NCBI GenBank assembly: GCA_903838705.1 | Contig: CAILZL010000035.1 | Location: 1 to 49,397, forward strand | Length of the DNA: 49,397 nt | Direction: 5' to 3' | DNA from: an uncultured Pseudomonadota bacterium | GTDB taxonomy: Bacteria; Pseudomonadota; Gammaproteobacteria; Steroidobacterales; Steroidobacteraceae | Program-made: the position numbers and the translations under genes | The notes under the pieces: generated by a model | Databases searched by the model: none | Seen by the model: the letters and a program-made list of their open reading frames with translations, nothing else | What the model was told of the DNA's origin: nothing | Part shown: piece after piece, positions 25,426-35,053 of the stretch | Numbering within the stretch: the stretch's first letter is position 1 | Layout: every line of letters begins with the position of its first letter

Positions 25426-25474
25426 TCAGTAAGGCAGCCCACATCCAACTATCACTTCATTCACCCGGCTACAC

Positions 25475-26425
25475 ATGCAATACAAGGACTACTACGCCAT
25501 TCTAGGCGTCAAGCGTGACGCCACTGCGGATGAAGTGAAGAAAGCTTTTCGCAGGCTGGCCCGTAAATATCATCCAGATGTATCCAAGGAACCGGACGCA
25601 GAAGTTCGAATGAAGGAAGTTAACGAAGCAAACACGGTACTTTCAAACCCGGAAAAGCGCGCCGCATACGATCAACTTGGCAATGCTTATCAGAGTGGTC
25701 AGGATTTCAAACCACCACCCGACTGGGATACCGGCTTTGAATTCTCAGAACGGCCTGCGGGTAACACAAGGGATTACAGCGACTTCTTTGAACAAATGTT
25801 TGGCCGGATGGGCGGGATGGGTGGAACTCGCCATCATGGCGCCGGCTTTCACATGCGCGGGGAAGATCACCACGCGAAGGTGATGCTGGACATCGCAGAC
25901 AGCTTCACGGGCACTACCAAGCAGGTCACTCTACGTGCTATACAGATGGATGGACAGGGCCGCCCTGCCACGGTACCACGTACCCTGAACGTAAAAATTC
26001 CCAAGGGTGTCAGTGCCGGACAAACCATCCGCCTGGCGGGACAGGGAGCGCCCGGATACGGGGGAGCTGCAGCAGGTGATCTGATGCTGGAAGTTCAGTT
26101 CAATCCGCATCCTTATCTGCGTTGCGAAGGTCGCGACCTGCACATGGTGATGCGTCTTGCACCGTGGGAAGCAGCGCTGGGTACTGCCATAACAGTGCCT
26201 CTACCTGACAGCAATATCAAAGTACGCATACCTGCCAATGCACAAAGCGGCCAGCAGCTGCGGGTTCGCGCCAAAGGCTTTCCCAGCACGCCGCCGGGGG
26301 ATCTGTTACTCGACCTGCAGGTAATACTGCCACCAGCGGATACGCCCAAGGCACGTGAACTGTATGAAGCCATGTCTCGCGAACTGAATTTCGATCCACG
26401 CAAGGAGACCGGCAGCCATGCATAA
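25475..26425 (+). CDS. cbpA: DnaJ-like co-chaperone / curved DNA-binding protein
   Basis: A 316-residue J-domain protein of the CbpA type, which stimulates DnaK and, in E. coli, also binds curved DNA. The J domain occupies residues 1-70 with H-P-D at 33-35. A Gly/Phe/Met-rich linker follows (F-G-R-M-G-G-M-G-G). The two C-terminal substrate-binding barrels then appear directly, without the cysteine-rich zinc domain of true DnaJ ([13 protein letters not shown] near 172, [10 protein letters not shown] and [11 protein letters not shown] later). Its end overlaps cbpM by eight bases, matching the known modulator pair. An inverted repeat lies upstream. I see no sigma-32 promoter. Cytoplasm/nucleoid. 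Confidence 0.94.
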   Translation: MQYKDYYAILGVKRDATADEVKKAFRRLARKYHPDVSKEPDAEVRMKEVNEANTVLSNPEKRAAYDQLGNAYQSGQDFKPPPDWDTGFEFSERPAGNTRDYSDFFEQMFGRMGGMGGTRHHGAGFHMRGEDHHAKVMLDIADSFTGTTKQVTLRAIQMDGQGRPATVPRTLNVKIPKGVSAGQTIRLAGQGAPGYGGAAAGDLMLEVQFNPHPYLRCEGRDLHMVMRLAPWEAALGTAITVPLPDSNIKVRIPANAQSGQQLRVRAKGFPSTPPGDLLLDLQVILPPADTPKARELYEAMSRELNFDPRKETGSHA

Positions 26426-26735
26426 CGATGACGTAGTGACGGGTACGCTGGTAGAGGAATCCTGGCTAACCCTCGAACAGGTCTCTGCGGTATGTTCTGT
26501 TGAACCAGCATGGCTGCTGCAACATATTGAAGAAGGACTGTTGCCGGGTGCGGTAAGCGTGTCCGGCATCTGGCACCTGTCAAGCAACAGCCTGCTCAGA
26601 GCACGTCGTATGCGGCAGCTGGAACGTGATTTCGATGCCGTACCGGAACTGGCTGCACTGGTGGGAGACATGCTTGACGAACTGGATCAGTTGCGCAGCC
26701 AGTTACGACAATCGGGTCATTCGCGAACGGGCTGA
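26418..26735 (+). CDS. cbpM: Chaperone modulator CbpM
   Basis: A 105-residue MerR-like regulator that in E. coli binds the J domain of CbpA and blocks its activity and DNA binding. It begins with the typical [10 protein letters not shown] helix-turn-helix-like region, then [10 protein letters not shown], and ends in a leucine-rich coiled coil ([14 protein letters not shown]). AAGGAG lies ten bases before the ATG, inside the end of cbpA, and the genes overlap, so the two proteins are made together. It converges on dnaQ. Identification rests on both sequence and position. Confidence 0.9.
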   Translation: MHNDDVVTGTLVEESWLTLEQVSAVCSVEPAWLLQHIEEGLLPGAVSVSGIWHLSSNSLLRARRMRQLERDFDAVPELAALVGDMLDELDQLRSQLRQSGHSRTG

Positions 26736-26755
26736 ATATAAACCCTGTACACAAC

Positions 26756-27469
26756 TCAGGACGACAGCTTGCGCCAGACTGTTTTGCCGCCACTTGCAGC
26801 GTCAAGTGATGCAAGTATCTTCTCGTGAGCAGCAAGCTCATCATCACTGGCGCTCAACACTTTCAAGCTACCCTGCGGGCGTTTCCAGCCGGCGGACAGG
26901 GCACCAGCACTGCCCTGTGAGTCGTGACGCACATCGTCCAGCACCAGTGCGGCCTGCCCGCCTGTCATTGCCAGATAGACATCCAGCAACAACTGGGCAT
27001 CCAGTAATGCCCCATGATATTCACGATTGGAATTATCAACATCGTAACGCTTGCAAAGCGCATCCAGACTATTGCGCTGGCCGGGATGCAGCTTGCGCGC
27101 CAGTGCCAGGGTGTCGTAGATCTGGCAGATATCGCCTACGCAACGTTTCTGCTTGAGTCGCTGCAACTCGGCATCCATAAATGAAACATCGAATGCAGCG
27201 TTGTGTATTACCAGCTCAGCACCTGCCAGAAATTCCAGCAACTCCTCAGCCAGCTCACCAAATCGTGGCTGGGTGCTGAGAAATTCATTGGTTATGCCGT
27301 GAACTGCCAGCGCACCTGCATCCACTTCCCGATCTGGCTTGAAATAACGGTGAAAGGTACGCCCGGTCTTGCGCCGATTGATCAGTTCAATTGCGCCTAC
27401 TTCAATGATGCGATGACCCTGCTTTGGATCAAGACCAGTTGTTTCTGTATCAAAAAACACCTGCCGCAT
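26756..27469 (-). CDS. dnaQ: DNA polymerase III epsilon subunit (proofreading exonuclease)
   Basis: A 237-residue 3'-5' exonuclease of the replicative polymerase core. The DEDDh motifs are visible: F-D-T-E-T-T-G (D7, E9) for Exo I, H-N-A-A-F-D near 94-99 for Exo II, and H-G-A-L-L-D-A-Q near 152-159 for Exo III. The C-terminal tail after about residue 180 would bind the alpha subunit. Length matches E. coli DnaQ (243). The ATG is ten bases from the upstream aminotransferase gene on the same strand. In many proteobacteria rnhA sits next to dnaQ; here an aminotransferase gene takes that place. The call is firm. Confidence 0.95.
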   Translation of the reverse strand: MRQVFFDTETTGLDPKQGHRIIEVGAIELINRRKTGRTFHRYFKPDREVDAGALAVHGITNEFLSTQPRFGELAEELLEFLAGAELVIHNAAFDVSFMDAELQRLKQKRCVGDICQIYDTLALARKLHPGQRNSLDALCKRYDVDNSNREYHGALLDAQLLLDVYLAMTGGQAALVLDDVRHDSQGSAGALSAGWKRPQGSLKVLSASDDELAAHEKILASLDAASGGKTVWRKLSS

Positions 27470-27479
27470 TTGAAGAACC

Positions 27480-28604
27480 TCAGTTCAATACAGCATTGCG
27501 TACTGCAGCAACGACCTGCTGTTGCTGTACATCTGTCAGATAAGGATGCATGGGCAAGCTCACTACACGCTGAGCCATAAGCTCAGCAACAGGGAAGTCC
27601 CCTTCCTTGTAAGCCAGACCGGCAAACACCGGCTGCTGGTGCAAGGACAGCGGATAATGAACTGCTGTCGGAATACCCTGCTCTTTCATGCGACGCTCGA
27701 ATCTGGCTCGTCCATCGTTCTCATGAGGTACTTCAATGGTGTACTGCGCATAAACGCTCAGGTTATGCGATTCGATCACAGGTGTTCCAATGATGTGCTG
27801 TCCCGCAAAAGCCTCATGCAATAACTCTGTGTATCGAGCACCCAGTCGCGACCTTGCCTGAACTTCATCTTCAAATATCTCCATCTTGGCAAGCAGGATT
27901 GCAGCCTGCAGAGTGTCCAGCCGGCCATTGATGCCGAGCCTTGGATGGTGATAGCGGCGATCCTGACCATGAACACGTATTTCACGCATCAGTTTGGCCA
28001 GAGCATCATCATTGGTGAACAACGCACCTGCGTCACCATAAGCACCCAGCGGTTTCGAAGGAAAGAATGAGGTAGAGCCTATTTCACTCAGCCCGCATGA
28101 GCGTCTGCCTTTATAGAGAGCACCGAAACTCTGTGCGCCATCTTCTATCACTGCAATACCATGACGTTTGGCGATAGCGTTGATAGCATCAAAATCGGCA
28201 CATTGACCATACAGTGAAACAGGCATGATAGCCTTGGTACGGGGCGTAATCGCCCGCTCGATCAAGGCCGGATCAAGATTGCAGGTGTGCTTTTCAATAT
28301 CGACAAATACCGGCGTAGCACCCGCCAGCGCAATCATTTCGCCGGTAGCAATGAAAGTGAAGGGTGAAGTAATTACTTCATCACCAGGCCCGATCTCAAG
28401 CGCCATCAATGCAATCAGCAACGTATCCGTGCCGCTTGATGCGGCAACACAATGCCTGGTGCCCACGTAATCAGCCAGCAATGCTTCAAGCTCGGTGCAT
28501 TCCGGCCCGAGTACATACTGGCCGTGTTCCAGCACTTTCTGGATACGGGCATTTACACTGGACTGAATACGGCGGTACTGGCTTTTCAGATCAATAAAAT
28601 CCAT
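27480..28604 (-). CDS. DegT/DnrJ/EryC1/StrS-family PLP aminotransferase
   Basis: A 374-residue pyridoxal-phosphate enzyme of the sugar-nucleotide aminotransferase family, similar in pattern to WbpE/WlbC, which aminate 3-keto sugar nucleotides for O-antigen or cell-surface glycans. Motifs seen are S-S-G-T-D-T-L near 57-63, F-T-F-I-A-T-G, V-I-E-D-G-A-Q-S-F-G-A (cofactor-binding aspartate), and S-F-F-P-S-K-P-L-G-A-Y-G-D, which holds the Schiff-base lysine. R-V-H-G-Q and G-I-N-G-R-L-D follow as usual. The frame extends three codons to a TTG; the ATG with AAGG nine bases upstream is chosen. No other sugar-nucleotide gene is adjacent. The exact sugar cannot be read from sequence. Confidence 0.88.
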   Translation of the reverse strand: MDFIDLKSQYRRIQSSVNARIQKVLEHGQYVLGPECTELEALLADYVGTRHCVAASSGTDTLLIALMALEIGPGDEVITSPFTFIATGEMIALAGATPVFVDIEKHTCNLDPALIERAITPRTKAIMPVSLYGQCADFDAINAIAKRHGIAVIEDGAQSFGALYKGRRSCGLSEIGSTSFFPSKPLGAYGDAGALFTNDDALAKLMREIRVHGQDRRYHHPRLGINGRLDTLQAAILLAKMEIFEDEVQARSRLGARYTELLHEAFAGQHIIGTPVIESHNLSVYAQYTIEVPHENDGRARFERRMKEQGIPTAVHYPLSLHQQPVFAGLAYKEGDFPVAELMAQRVVSLPMHPYLTDVQQQQVVAAVRNAVLN

Positions 28605-28725
28605 GAGGCTCAACCTTGTGGGAATCAGAATTACAGACAGACAAGTCTACGAGTTTATCAGTGCGTCAGCATTCAAAATGGGCAACTGGTCAGGCTGTAT
28701 ACAGCTCGCCAGTCACACAGGCCCG

Positions 28726-29511
28726 TCAGTCGCTATGCTGAGTTGGTGTTGACTGCATCCTTGTCCCAGTTTCAATCAAGCCCCCCACAACTTTTGTGCG
28801 AGCCCATCTGCGTGGCCGCACAGGGGTAAGGGTATAGACCCGCTTCCGCGCTCTCAGCATGTAAGCTCCGGCAAACAGGGGCCATAAAGCGCTACCGATA
28901 TTTTCCATGAACCGCTGTCCTTTCGGATCCGCTGACCCGAAGGGCAGAGTGAACAGATATCGACGGGCCTCAATCACTTCAAACCCCAGTAGCTGTAACC
29001 AGTCACGAATGCGATGTTCGGATAGATACCGCTCGGTGCCGGGTGGAAAACCTGAACCGGCCAGCAGGTTCCGCAGCCCCCAGGTCGAAAATGGCCGGAA
29101 CCCCAGCAGGATTATCTGACCATCACCGGGCAGAATGCGCGACACCTCGCGCAGCAGCTCATGCGGGTTGGGTTCAGATTCCAGCGTATGAGGCAGCAAC
29201 ACTGCATCAATCGAGTCTGATGCGATGCTCAAAGCGTCCAGACGCGATCTGACCATGAACACATCTGCGTCCGGCTCTGTAGATTCGGCACAGACCACGG
29301 CCTTGCGCTGGGTACGTGCCCCCTCCAGCAGCCTATGTGCGTCACCCCAGATCCCGATTTGCAGCAACTGCCAGCCGAACACCTGGGACAACGCCTCTCC
29401 GACCAGCTTGCGTTCGCGAGCGTAAACCCGCTGGCCCAGAGGGCTGTTCAGCCAGGCGTTTCGGGCAGCAGTGCCGGGTTGGGTTTCCTTATGAATCATG
29501 TGATCAAGCAT
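28726..29511 (-). CDS. SAM-dependent methyltransferase, YafS-like
   Basis: A 261-residue class I methyltransferase-like protein. The N-terminal W-L-N-S-P-L-G-Q-R-V-Y and E-R-K-L-V matches the YafS-like family encoded divergently from gloB in many proteobacteria. The Rossmann core is modified: L-L-Q-I-G-I-W-G-D replaces the canonical G-x-G-x-G, and the post-core strand has A-V-L-L-P-H-T-L-E and L-L-R-E-V-S-R-I-L. The C-terminus is arginine-rich (R-P-R-R-W-A-R-T-K). The degenerate glycine loop leaves S-adenosylmethionine binding uncertain. The substrate is unknown. The start ATG lies back-to-back with gloB, with about 108 bases for the two promoters. Confidence 0.78.
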   Translation of the reverse strand: MLDHMIHKETQPGTAARNAWLNSPLGQRVYARERKLVGEALSQVFGWQLLQIGIWGDAHRLLEGARTQRKAVVCAESTEPDADVFMVRSRLDALSIASDSIDAVLLPHTLESEPNPHELLREVSRILPGDGQIILLGFRPFSTWGLRNLLAGSGFPPGTERYLSEHRIRDWLQLLGFEVIEARRYLFTLPFGSADPKGQRFMENIGSALWPLFAGAYMLRARKRVYTLTPVRPRRWARTKVVGGLIETGTRMQSTPTQHSD

Positions 29512-29619
29512 AGCCGGACTCTGGATTTCTTGCCCGTAAGGTGAGTGGCGGCTATCTATCAGAAGTTTAATGAATTTTTGCTTGCGACCACTGTTCTCAA
29601 CAGGTTAAATGCCCACCTT

Positions 29620-30477
29620 ATGGTTAACCGGCACGCTGCAAGTCTATGGCTCAATGAACCAGGTGCCCGGTTACGAGTCACAGCGGTTCCAGCTTTTGCC
29701 GACAACTACATCTGGCTCATTCACTCGCCTATCCTGCCTGAACAGGTGGTTGTTGTTGACCCGGGTGATGCCGGGCCAGTCCAGAAATCATTACGGAATG
29801 CCGGACTGAAACTGGGTGCAATTCTGATCACTCATCACCATGCCGACCATGTCGGTGGCGTAGAGGAGTTAGTGAGACAACATAACGTGCCTGTGTTTGG
29901 CCCCATCGGCGAATTTAGTCCGGGCAACCCTGAGCGAGTTGGCGACGGCCAGGTCGTCAGACTTCATGAGCTGGGCCTGGAATTTACAGTGCTTGAGATA
30001 CCGGGACACACCAAGGGACACATTGCCTACGTTGGCCACGGAGCCCTGTTTTGTGGGGACACCTTGTTCAGTGCCGGATGTGGCCGGCTTTTCGAAGGCA
30101 CAGCGCAGCAGATGAGTAATTCCCTCGGGAAACTTGGAATACTCCCGGGTAATACTCAGGTTTATTGCGGGCATGAATACACCCTGTCTAATCTGAGCTT
30201 TGCTTCCGTAGTGGAACCGGACAACCGGGACATACAGGAGCACATCAAGCTGGCTGGTTCATTACGGGAACGGGGCTCTCCCACCCTGCCCTCATGTATT
30301 GAGCTGGAGTCGAAGATTAACCCTTTTTTACGCCTGGGCACTGAGACTGTGAAACGTGCCGCAGCGCAATACGCCGGTCACATGCTAAGTAGCGAATCTG
30401 AAATTTTCGCTGCGCTGCGTGACTGGAAAGATCATTTCAGACCGTCACCATCTAATGCGGGCACAGTCCCCGCTTGA
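29620..30477 (+). CDS. gloB: Hydroxyacylglutathione hydrolase (glyoxalase II)
   Basis: A 285-residue metallo-beta-lactamase-fold enzyme that hydrolyses S-lactoylglutathione to lactate and glutathione, completing methylglyoxal detoxification. The N-terminal signature A-V-P-A-F-A-D-N-Y-I-W and the metal-binding T-H-H-H-A-D-H-V-G-G are present, followed by P-G-H-T-K-G-H, C-G-D-T-L-F and Y-C-G-H-E-Y-T for the binuclear site. The C-terminal glyoxalase II domain is also present. The frame continues 25 codons upstream to a GTG; the ATG chosen gives a length still about 25 residues above the usual 255-260, and its ribosome binding site is weak, so the exact start is uncertain. It is followed closely by mltD, and the pair is conserved in proteobacteria. 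Confidence 0.9.
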   Translation: MVNRHAASLWLNEPGARLRVTAVPAFADNYIWLIHSPILPEQVVVVDPGDAGPVQKSLRNAGLKLGAILITHHHADHVGGVEELVRQHNVPVFGPIGEFSPGNPERVGDGQVVRLHELGLEFTVLEIPGHTKGHIAYVGHGALFCGDTLFSAGCGRLFEGTAQQMSNSLGKLGILPGNTQVYCGHEYTLSNLSFASVVEPDNRDIQEHIKLAGSLRERGSPTLPSCIELESKINPFLRLGTETVKRAAAQYAGHMLSSESEIFAALRDWKDHFRPSPSNAGTVPA

Positions 30478-30497
30478 TCGTTGACCGGAGAGCGAAT

Positions 30498-32111
30498 ATG
30501 CATAAACAACATCAACAACGACTGCAGCCTGTCTGGCTGGTCGTGGCTGCGTTACTGCTGACGGCATGCAGCAGCATGCCCATCACCCCAACAGCCACAA
30601 TCGGCTCTGATTTGGCCACAACCCACAAGCAGACCAGCACAGAACCTCAGGTACAAACACCTGATATGGAACTGCCACCAGACTGGCTGACAATCGAGTC
30701 AACCGTTGTGTCGCTGGGCGAACAGGATCTGTTTGATCGAATCCGTATGGGGTTTTCACTGGATGACTCTGAATACCATACTGCTATCGATAACGAGGAA
30801 AATGCCTTTGCCAGAAATCCGGCATTTCTTGATCGCACCTTCCGGCGCGGAGAGCGTTACCTTTATTACATAGTCAGTGAACTTGAAGCACGCCACATGC
30901 CACTTGAACTGGCGCTCTTACCTGTTGTAGAAAGCGCCTTCAATCCTGTCGCACTTTCATCTGCGAAAGCTGCAGGATTGTGGCAATTCATCCCCAGCAC
31001 CGGCCTGCGGTTCGGACTGAAACAGAATAATTATTACGATGGTCGCCGTGATGTAGTTGAATCAACTCGCGCTGCTCTGGACTATCTGCAATTTCTTGCT
31101 GATGAATTCAACGGTGACTGGCTGCTCGCCATAGCAGCGTACAACACGGGTGAAGCCAACGTTGCACGCGCCATCAAGCGCAACGAAAGCAAGGGCCTGC
31201 CAACTGACTTTTACAGCCTCGACCTGCCAAGGGAAACAGAAGCCTACGTCCCGAAACTGCTGGCAATGCGTCGCATTGTTGATGATCCTGCCAAACATGG
31301 CCTGGAATTCGGTTCACTGCAAAATCAACCGTATTTCGTCAAGGTTGATATCGGCGGACAGATAGATCTGTCTCTGGCAGCCAGACTGGCCGGCATGAGT
31401 CAGGAAGACTTTCTGGCTATCAACCCTGGCTTCAAGCATCGTTATACTGATCCGAATGGCCCTCACCAGCTATTGATTCCAGTAGCCAATGAACAGGCAT
31501 TTCTGGAAAAGCTGGCAGCGCTGCCCAGCAAGGAGCGCATCCCTGTTGTTTATTACCGGGTACGTAAAGGCGATACCCTTGTAAAAGTTGCGCAGCGCTA
31601 TGGCATGACCGCAACTGAATTACGTGAACTGAATAATCTCAAGACCCAAACCCTCAAGCCGGGTCAGGAAATTCTGCTGCGCGGCAACTCAAGCACAATG
31701 GCCTTGGCAAGCATAGCCACTGAAACGACGAAAGAAAAAACCACGACAAGCTCAAAACCGCTCAGCAACAAAATTCACACGGTGGCCAAGGGCGAAACCC
31801 TGTGGAGCATCGCGCAACGATATTCCGTAGATCCGACCGTGCTGGCCAGTACTAACGGGATCAGAAAAAATGCGATCCAGACCGGACAAAAACTGAAAAT
31901 CCCGGGCAGCGTCCCAGCAAGCAGCTCAGCCAAAAGTCATGAACGGTTAACTTATACTGTGCGCAGTGGCGATACGCTTACTGCAATCGCCGGACAATTC
32001 AAGGTCAGCGTTAAGCAGCTGATGAGCTGGAATCAACTTCGCTCAAGCACCGCCATCAAGGTGGGCCAACGTCTTGTAGTCAATGATGATAACCATGGAA
32101 TGGGTGGCTGA
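30498..32111 (+). CDS. mltD: Membrane-bound lytic murein transglycosylase D, lipoprotein
   Basis: A 537-residue lipoprotein that cleaves peptidoglycan glycan strands with formation of 1,6-anhydro-muropeptides. The lipobox L-L-T-A-C-S puts the lipid anchor at C24. The SLT domain (about 125-235) holds the catalytic E145 in V-V-E-S-A-F-N-P and the G-L-W-Q-F-I-P and A-I-A-A-Y-N-T-G-E motifs. Three LysM domains near 345-390, 425-470 and 485-530 (for example V-R-K-G-D-T-L and V-A-K-G-E-T-L-W-S-I-A) bind glycan. The open frame begins at a TTG eight codons upstream, overlapping gloB. I choose the ATG preceded by GGAGAG and giving a proper lipoprotein signal. It probably shares a transcript with gloB. 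Confidence 0.94.
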   Translation: MHKQHQQRLQPVWLVVAALLLTACSSMPITPTATIGSDLATTHKQTSTEPQVQTPDMELPPDWLTIESTVVSLGEQDLFDRIRMGFSLDDSEYHTAIDNEENAFARNPAFLDRTFRRGERYLYYIVSELEARHMPLELALLPVVESAFNPVALSSAKAAGLWQFIPSTGLRFGLKQNNYYDGRRDVVESTRAALDYLQFLADEFNGDWLLAIAAYNTGEANVARAIKRNESKGLPTDFYSLDLPRETEAYVPKLLAMRRIVDDPAKHGLEFGSLQNQPYFVKVDIGGQIDLSLAARLAGMSQEDFLAINPGFKHRYTDPNGPHQLLIPVANEQAFLEKLAALPSKERIPVVYYRVRKGDTLVKVAQRYGMTATELRELNNLKTQTLKPGQEILLRGNSSTMALASIATETTKEKTTTSSKPLSNKIHTVAKGETLWSIAQRYSVDPTVLASTNGIRKNAIQTGQKLKIPGSVPASSSAKSHERLTYTVRSGDTLTAIAGQFKVSVKQLMSWNQLRSSTAIKVGQRLVVNDDNHGMGG

Positions 32112-32164
32112 CCGACCCCCAGCCCTGAGCCACACATACTCGGCAAGACGCCCCTTACAAGATA

Positions 32165-32188
32165 GTCTAAACTTGGCATTATTTAGAC
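32165..32188 (+). promoter_or_regulatory. Inverted repeat upstream of fabI
   Basis: Perfect arms GTCTAAA/TTTAGAC with a 10-base spacer lie 19 bases before the fabI ATG. The size and place suggest an operator or a small leader hairpin. No regulator is identified. Confidence 0.38.
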
Positions 32189-32206
32189 ACTTGCCTGGGG
32201 TATCAC

Positions 32207-33007
32207 ATGGGATTTCTTGCCGGTAAACGCGTACTGATTGTCGGGCTTGCAACTGAACGCTCTATTGCTTACGGCATTGCCAGCGCCATGCATCGTGAAG
32301 GTGCCGAACTCGCCTTTACTTACCAGAATGACCGTCTTAAAGATCGTGTCAGTGATATCGCAACGGAACTGGGCAGCAAGATTGTCCTGCCAATGGATGT
32401 CGCCTACGACGACCAGATCGACAGCGCATTCAACTCACTCAAAGAGTCATGGGATGGCACCCTGGATTGCATTGTCCACGCAGTGGCCTACGCACCACGT
32501 GAGGCATTGGCTGGCAGCTTCATTGAAAGCACAAGCCGCGAAAGTTTTCGCATTGCCCATGACATCTCGAGTTACAGCCTGACCGCTCTTGCACGTGCCG
32601 GACTGCCACTGATGAAGGGCCGGGCAGGGTCTCTGGTTACTCTGTCCTACCTGGGCGCTGTGCGCTCCATCCCAAGCTATAACGTCATGGGTCTTGCCAA
32701 GGCAAGCCTGGAAGCCAATGTACGCTTTCTGGCCGCAGATCTTGGACCACAGGGAATTCGCGTCAATGGCATATCGGCAGGCCCTATCAAGACGCTGGCA
32801 GCCGCGGGGATTGGGGGGTTTCGTAAAATGCTGGGGCACGTAGCAGATGCCGCGCCGCTACGTCGCAATGTCAGCATTGAGGACGTAGGTAATGCTGCAG
32901 CCTTCCTCAGCTCAGATCTTGCCGCCGGTATTACCGGTGAGGTGCTGTACGTTGACGGCGGTTACAGTCATGTCGGCATGTCATTCGGGGACGAGTCCGC
33001 TGAGTAG
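32207..33007 (+). CDS. fabI: Enoyl-[acyl-carrier-protein] reductase (NADH)
   Basis: A 266-residue short-chain dehydrogenase that carries out the last reduction of each fatty acid elongation cycle. The dinucleotide-binding start is [11 protein letters not shown]. Catalytic residues line up with E. coli FabI numbering plus two: Y148 in S-Y-L-G, Y158 and K165 in [22 protein letters not shown] follows. This sequence spacing (Y-x6-K) separates FabI from ordinary dehydrogenases. The gene ends at a strong terminator shared with the convergent ppiD. An inverted repeat precedes it. The triclosan-type inhibitor site cannot be evaluated further from sequence. Confidence 0.95.
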   Translation: MGFLAGKRVLIVGLATERSIAYGIASAMHREGAELAFTYQNDRLKDRVSDIATELGSKIVLPMDVAYDDQIDSAFNSLKESWDGTLDCIVHAVAYAPREALAGSFIESTSRESFRIAHDISSYSLTALARAGLPLMKGRAGSLVTLSYLGAVRSIPSYNVMGLAKASLEANVRFLAADLGPQGIRVNGISAGPIKTLAAAGIGGFRKMLGHVADAAPLRRNVSIEDVGNAAAFLSSDLAAGITGEVLYVDGGYSHVGMSFGDESAE

Positions 33008-33034
33008 CGTTTCTTAAGAACTCCGCCCTGAAAT

Positions 33035-33071
33035 AAAAATGCCCGCAACGTTGATCGAAGCGGGCATTTTT
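33035..33071. terminator. Bidirectional terminator between fabI and ppiD
   Basis: A 12-base stem AAAAATGCCCGC/GCGGGCATTTTT with a 13-base loop provides a T-run on each strand. It serves the convergent fabI and ppiD transcripts. Confidence 0.92.
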
Positions 33072-33110
33072 ACGCCTGTGGGCGTAATCGATTAACAAAC
33101 TATCAGAATA

Positions 33111-35030
33111 TTATTGAAACACCGTCGGATTTCTTACTATCTTCGCTGTCCGCTGTAATTCCTGAATGTACGAACTGAATTCGGCAGCACCGACTTTATC
33201 TGTATGCTGCCCGCGCAGCTCGGAAAGTCTGGCCTTGGCTGCAAGATCCGAATCAGACACCCCGCTCTGTACCGCGGAAACCTTCACAACAGCAAAGTCG
33301 CCATTGCTCAATACCAGCCCCCGGTAAGCAGGCTTTTCTGCTGAGACTTCACTCTTTGGTACTGAAAATGCAGATTTAAGAACCAGCGAATCTACACCTT
33401 CTGCTGCACTACGCCCCACCAGTTTCTTACCAGCGGGTGCCGCCGGTAATATCTTGTTCAATGCCAGCCACTGCGATGCGCCCGATTGCAATTGCTCAAC
33501 AGCCATCTGCCCCTGCTTTACTGCGGCTTCCTTAGCGGCATGCTCGGTAAATCTGGCAAGTACATCACCCCGGACTGATTCGAGATTTTTCTGTGCAGGC
33601 AACTTGTGATCAGTAACACGCAACACCAGCGCACGGTCTTCACCCAGCGTAACTAACGGACTGTTTTCTCCCTTCTCCAATACCGATTCACTGAAGGCGG
33701 CTTCAATCACTTGCGGATCCTTGCCAAATTCTCCGCCCCCCTGCCTGGTGAAACCTGATACAGACTTGACGGCTGCACCGAAGTCCTTGGCAACGCTATC
33801 AAGTTCGGTGAGCTTTGCAAAAGCTGCATCAGCCAGCTTCTGTGTCTTATCGTAGAACAGTGAGCGGGCACGGTCGTTCTTGAAATCTGCTTCGACTTCG
33901 CTTTTTACCTGCTCAAACGGCTTGGTGGTACCACCTTCCACTTCATCCAGCCTGATGATGTGGTAACCGAATTCCGACTTGACCGGGGCACTTAATTCAC
34001 CCGTTTTCAGGCTGAATAGGGTGTCTTCGAATGGCTTGACGAACTGACCACGCCCTGCCCACCCGAGATCCCCGCCTTTGCTTGCCGAACCCGTATCCTT
34101 CGAGTATTGCTTGGCAAGCGCTGCAAAATCCGCACCGGCTTTAAGCTTTGCAACCAGATCATCAGCCTCCCTTTTAGCAGATGCATCATCTACTTCCTTG
34201 CTGATTGCGATCAAAATGTGACGACCATGACGGCGTTCAGCCACTGTGTAGCGATCCTTGATCTGCTCATAATGAGCACGCAAGGAAGCGTCATCCACTT
34301 TCACCTCTGCGGCGGAATCTGCCAACCTAAGCTCGACATACTGCAGATCAACTGTTTCTGGAGTCAGGTACTCTGCTTTGTGTTCATCGAACCAGGCAGC
34401 CAAGTCACTGTCACTGGCTTTTATAGAGGCTGTATAGGCCTTTGCTGGTACCAGAACGTAATCAATCTCCCGCTTTTCATCCAGCAAAGCTTGCGCTCTG
34501 GATAATTCCTTCGCGGTCATGAAAGCTGTTCCGATTACACCATTCTGTAACTGTCTCGCCTGAAGCTCAGTTCTCAGGTCGCTTTCGAATTGCGATTCAT
34601 TCATGCCCTTCTGCAAGAGAGCAGTTGCATAACGTTCACGTGAAAACTGACCATCAACCTGCAGACTTTCCAGGCTACGAATCGCACTGACGATATCCTG
34701 GTCACTCGCTCTGAAACCCAGCTTCCTGGTACGCTGCTGTATCAGCTCTGAACGGATATATTGATTGAGCAAGGCATCCTGTTCCTGTTTTTTGCGGGCA
34801 TCTGAAAGATCGCCCTCCACTTCCTTCTGCAGCTCGGTCTGACGCTGTTTCCATGCATTATTAACTACTGTCAGGCTGACAGGATCACCATTCACTTCTA
34901 CTGCTGAGGTTGAACCACTGGAACCAATCGACCGTAACTCAATACCCCAGGAAACAAACATGGCAACCAGCATGCCAAGCATCACCTTTGTCCACAAACC
35001 CGAAACCCTGTCTCTAATTGTTTGCAACAT
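33111..35030 (-). CDS. ppiD: Periplasmic folding chaperone / PPIase PpiD
   Basis: A 639-residue inner-membrane-anchored chaperone that meets proteins leaving the Sec translocon. A short cytoplasmic start and one membrane helix (M-L-G-M-L-V-A-M-F-V-S-W-G, about 18-30) are followed by a SurA-like N-terminal chaperone domain. A parvulin domain sits near 265-360 (R-R-H-G-R-H-I-L-I-A, G-G-D-L-G-W-A-G-R-G, F-G-Y-H-I-I-R-L). A long C-terminal region with a second, degenerate parvulin-like part ends the protein. Length is typical (E. coli 623). The start is 23 bases after the tRNA-Asp gene with no ribosome binding site visible, which is odd for a well-expressed gene. Placement after hupB and tRNAs is conserved. 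Confidence 0.93.
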   Translation of the reverse strand: MLQTIRDRVSGLWTKVMLGMLVAMFVSWGIELRSIGSSGSTSAVEVNGDPVSLTVVNNAWKQRQTELQKEVEGDLSDARKKQEQDALLNQYIRSELIQQRTRKLGFRASDQDIVSAIRSLESLQVDGQFSRERYATALLQKGMNESQFESDLRTELQARQLQNGVIGTAFMTAKELSRAQALLDEKREIDYVLVPAKAYTASIKASDSDLAAWFDEHKAEYLTPETVDLQYVELRLADSAAEVKVDDASLRAHYEQIKDRYTVAERRHGRHILIAISKEVDDASAKREADDLVAKLKAGADFAALAKQYSKDTGSASKGGDLGWAGRGQFVKPFEDTLFSLKTGELSAPVKSEFGYHIIRLDEVEGGTTKPFEQVKSEVEADFKNDRARSLFYDKTQKLADAAFAKLTELDSVAKDFGAAVKSVSGFTRQGGGEFGKDPQVIEAAFSESVLEKGENSPLVTLGEDRALVLRVTDHKLPAQKNLESVRGDVLARFTEHAAKEAAVKQGQMAVEQLQSGASQWLALNKILPAAPAGKKLVGRSAAEGVDSLVLKSAFSVPKSEVSAEKPAYRGLVLSNGDFAVVKVSAVQSGVSDSDLAAKARLSELRGQHTDKVGAAEFSSYIQELQRTAKIVRNPTVFQ

Positions 35031-35053
35031 GGCGGAAATGCCCGATAAAAAAA

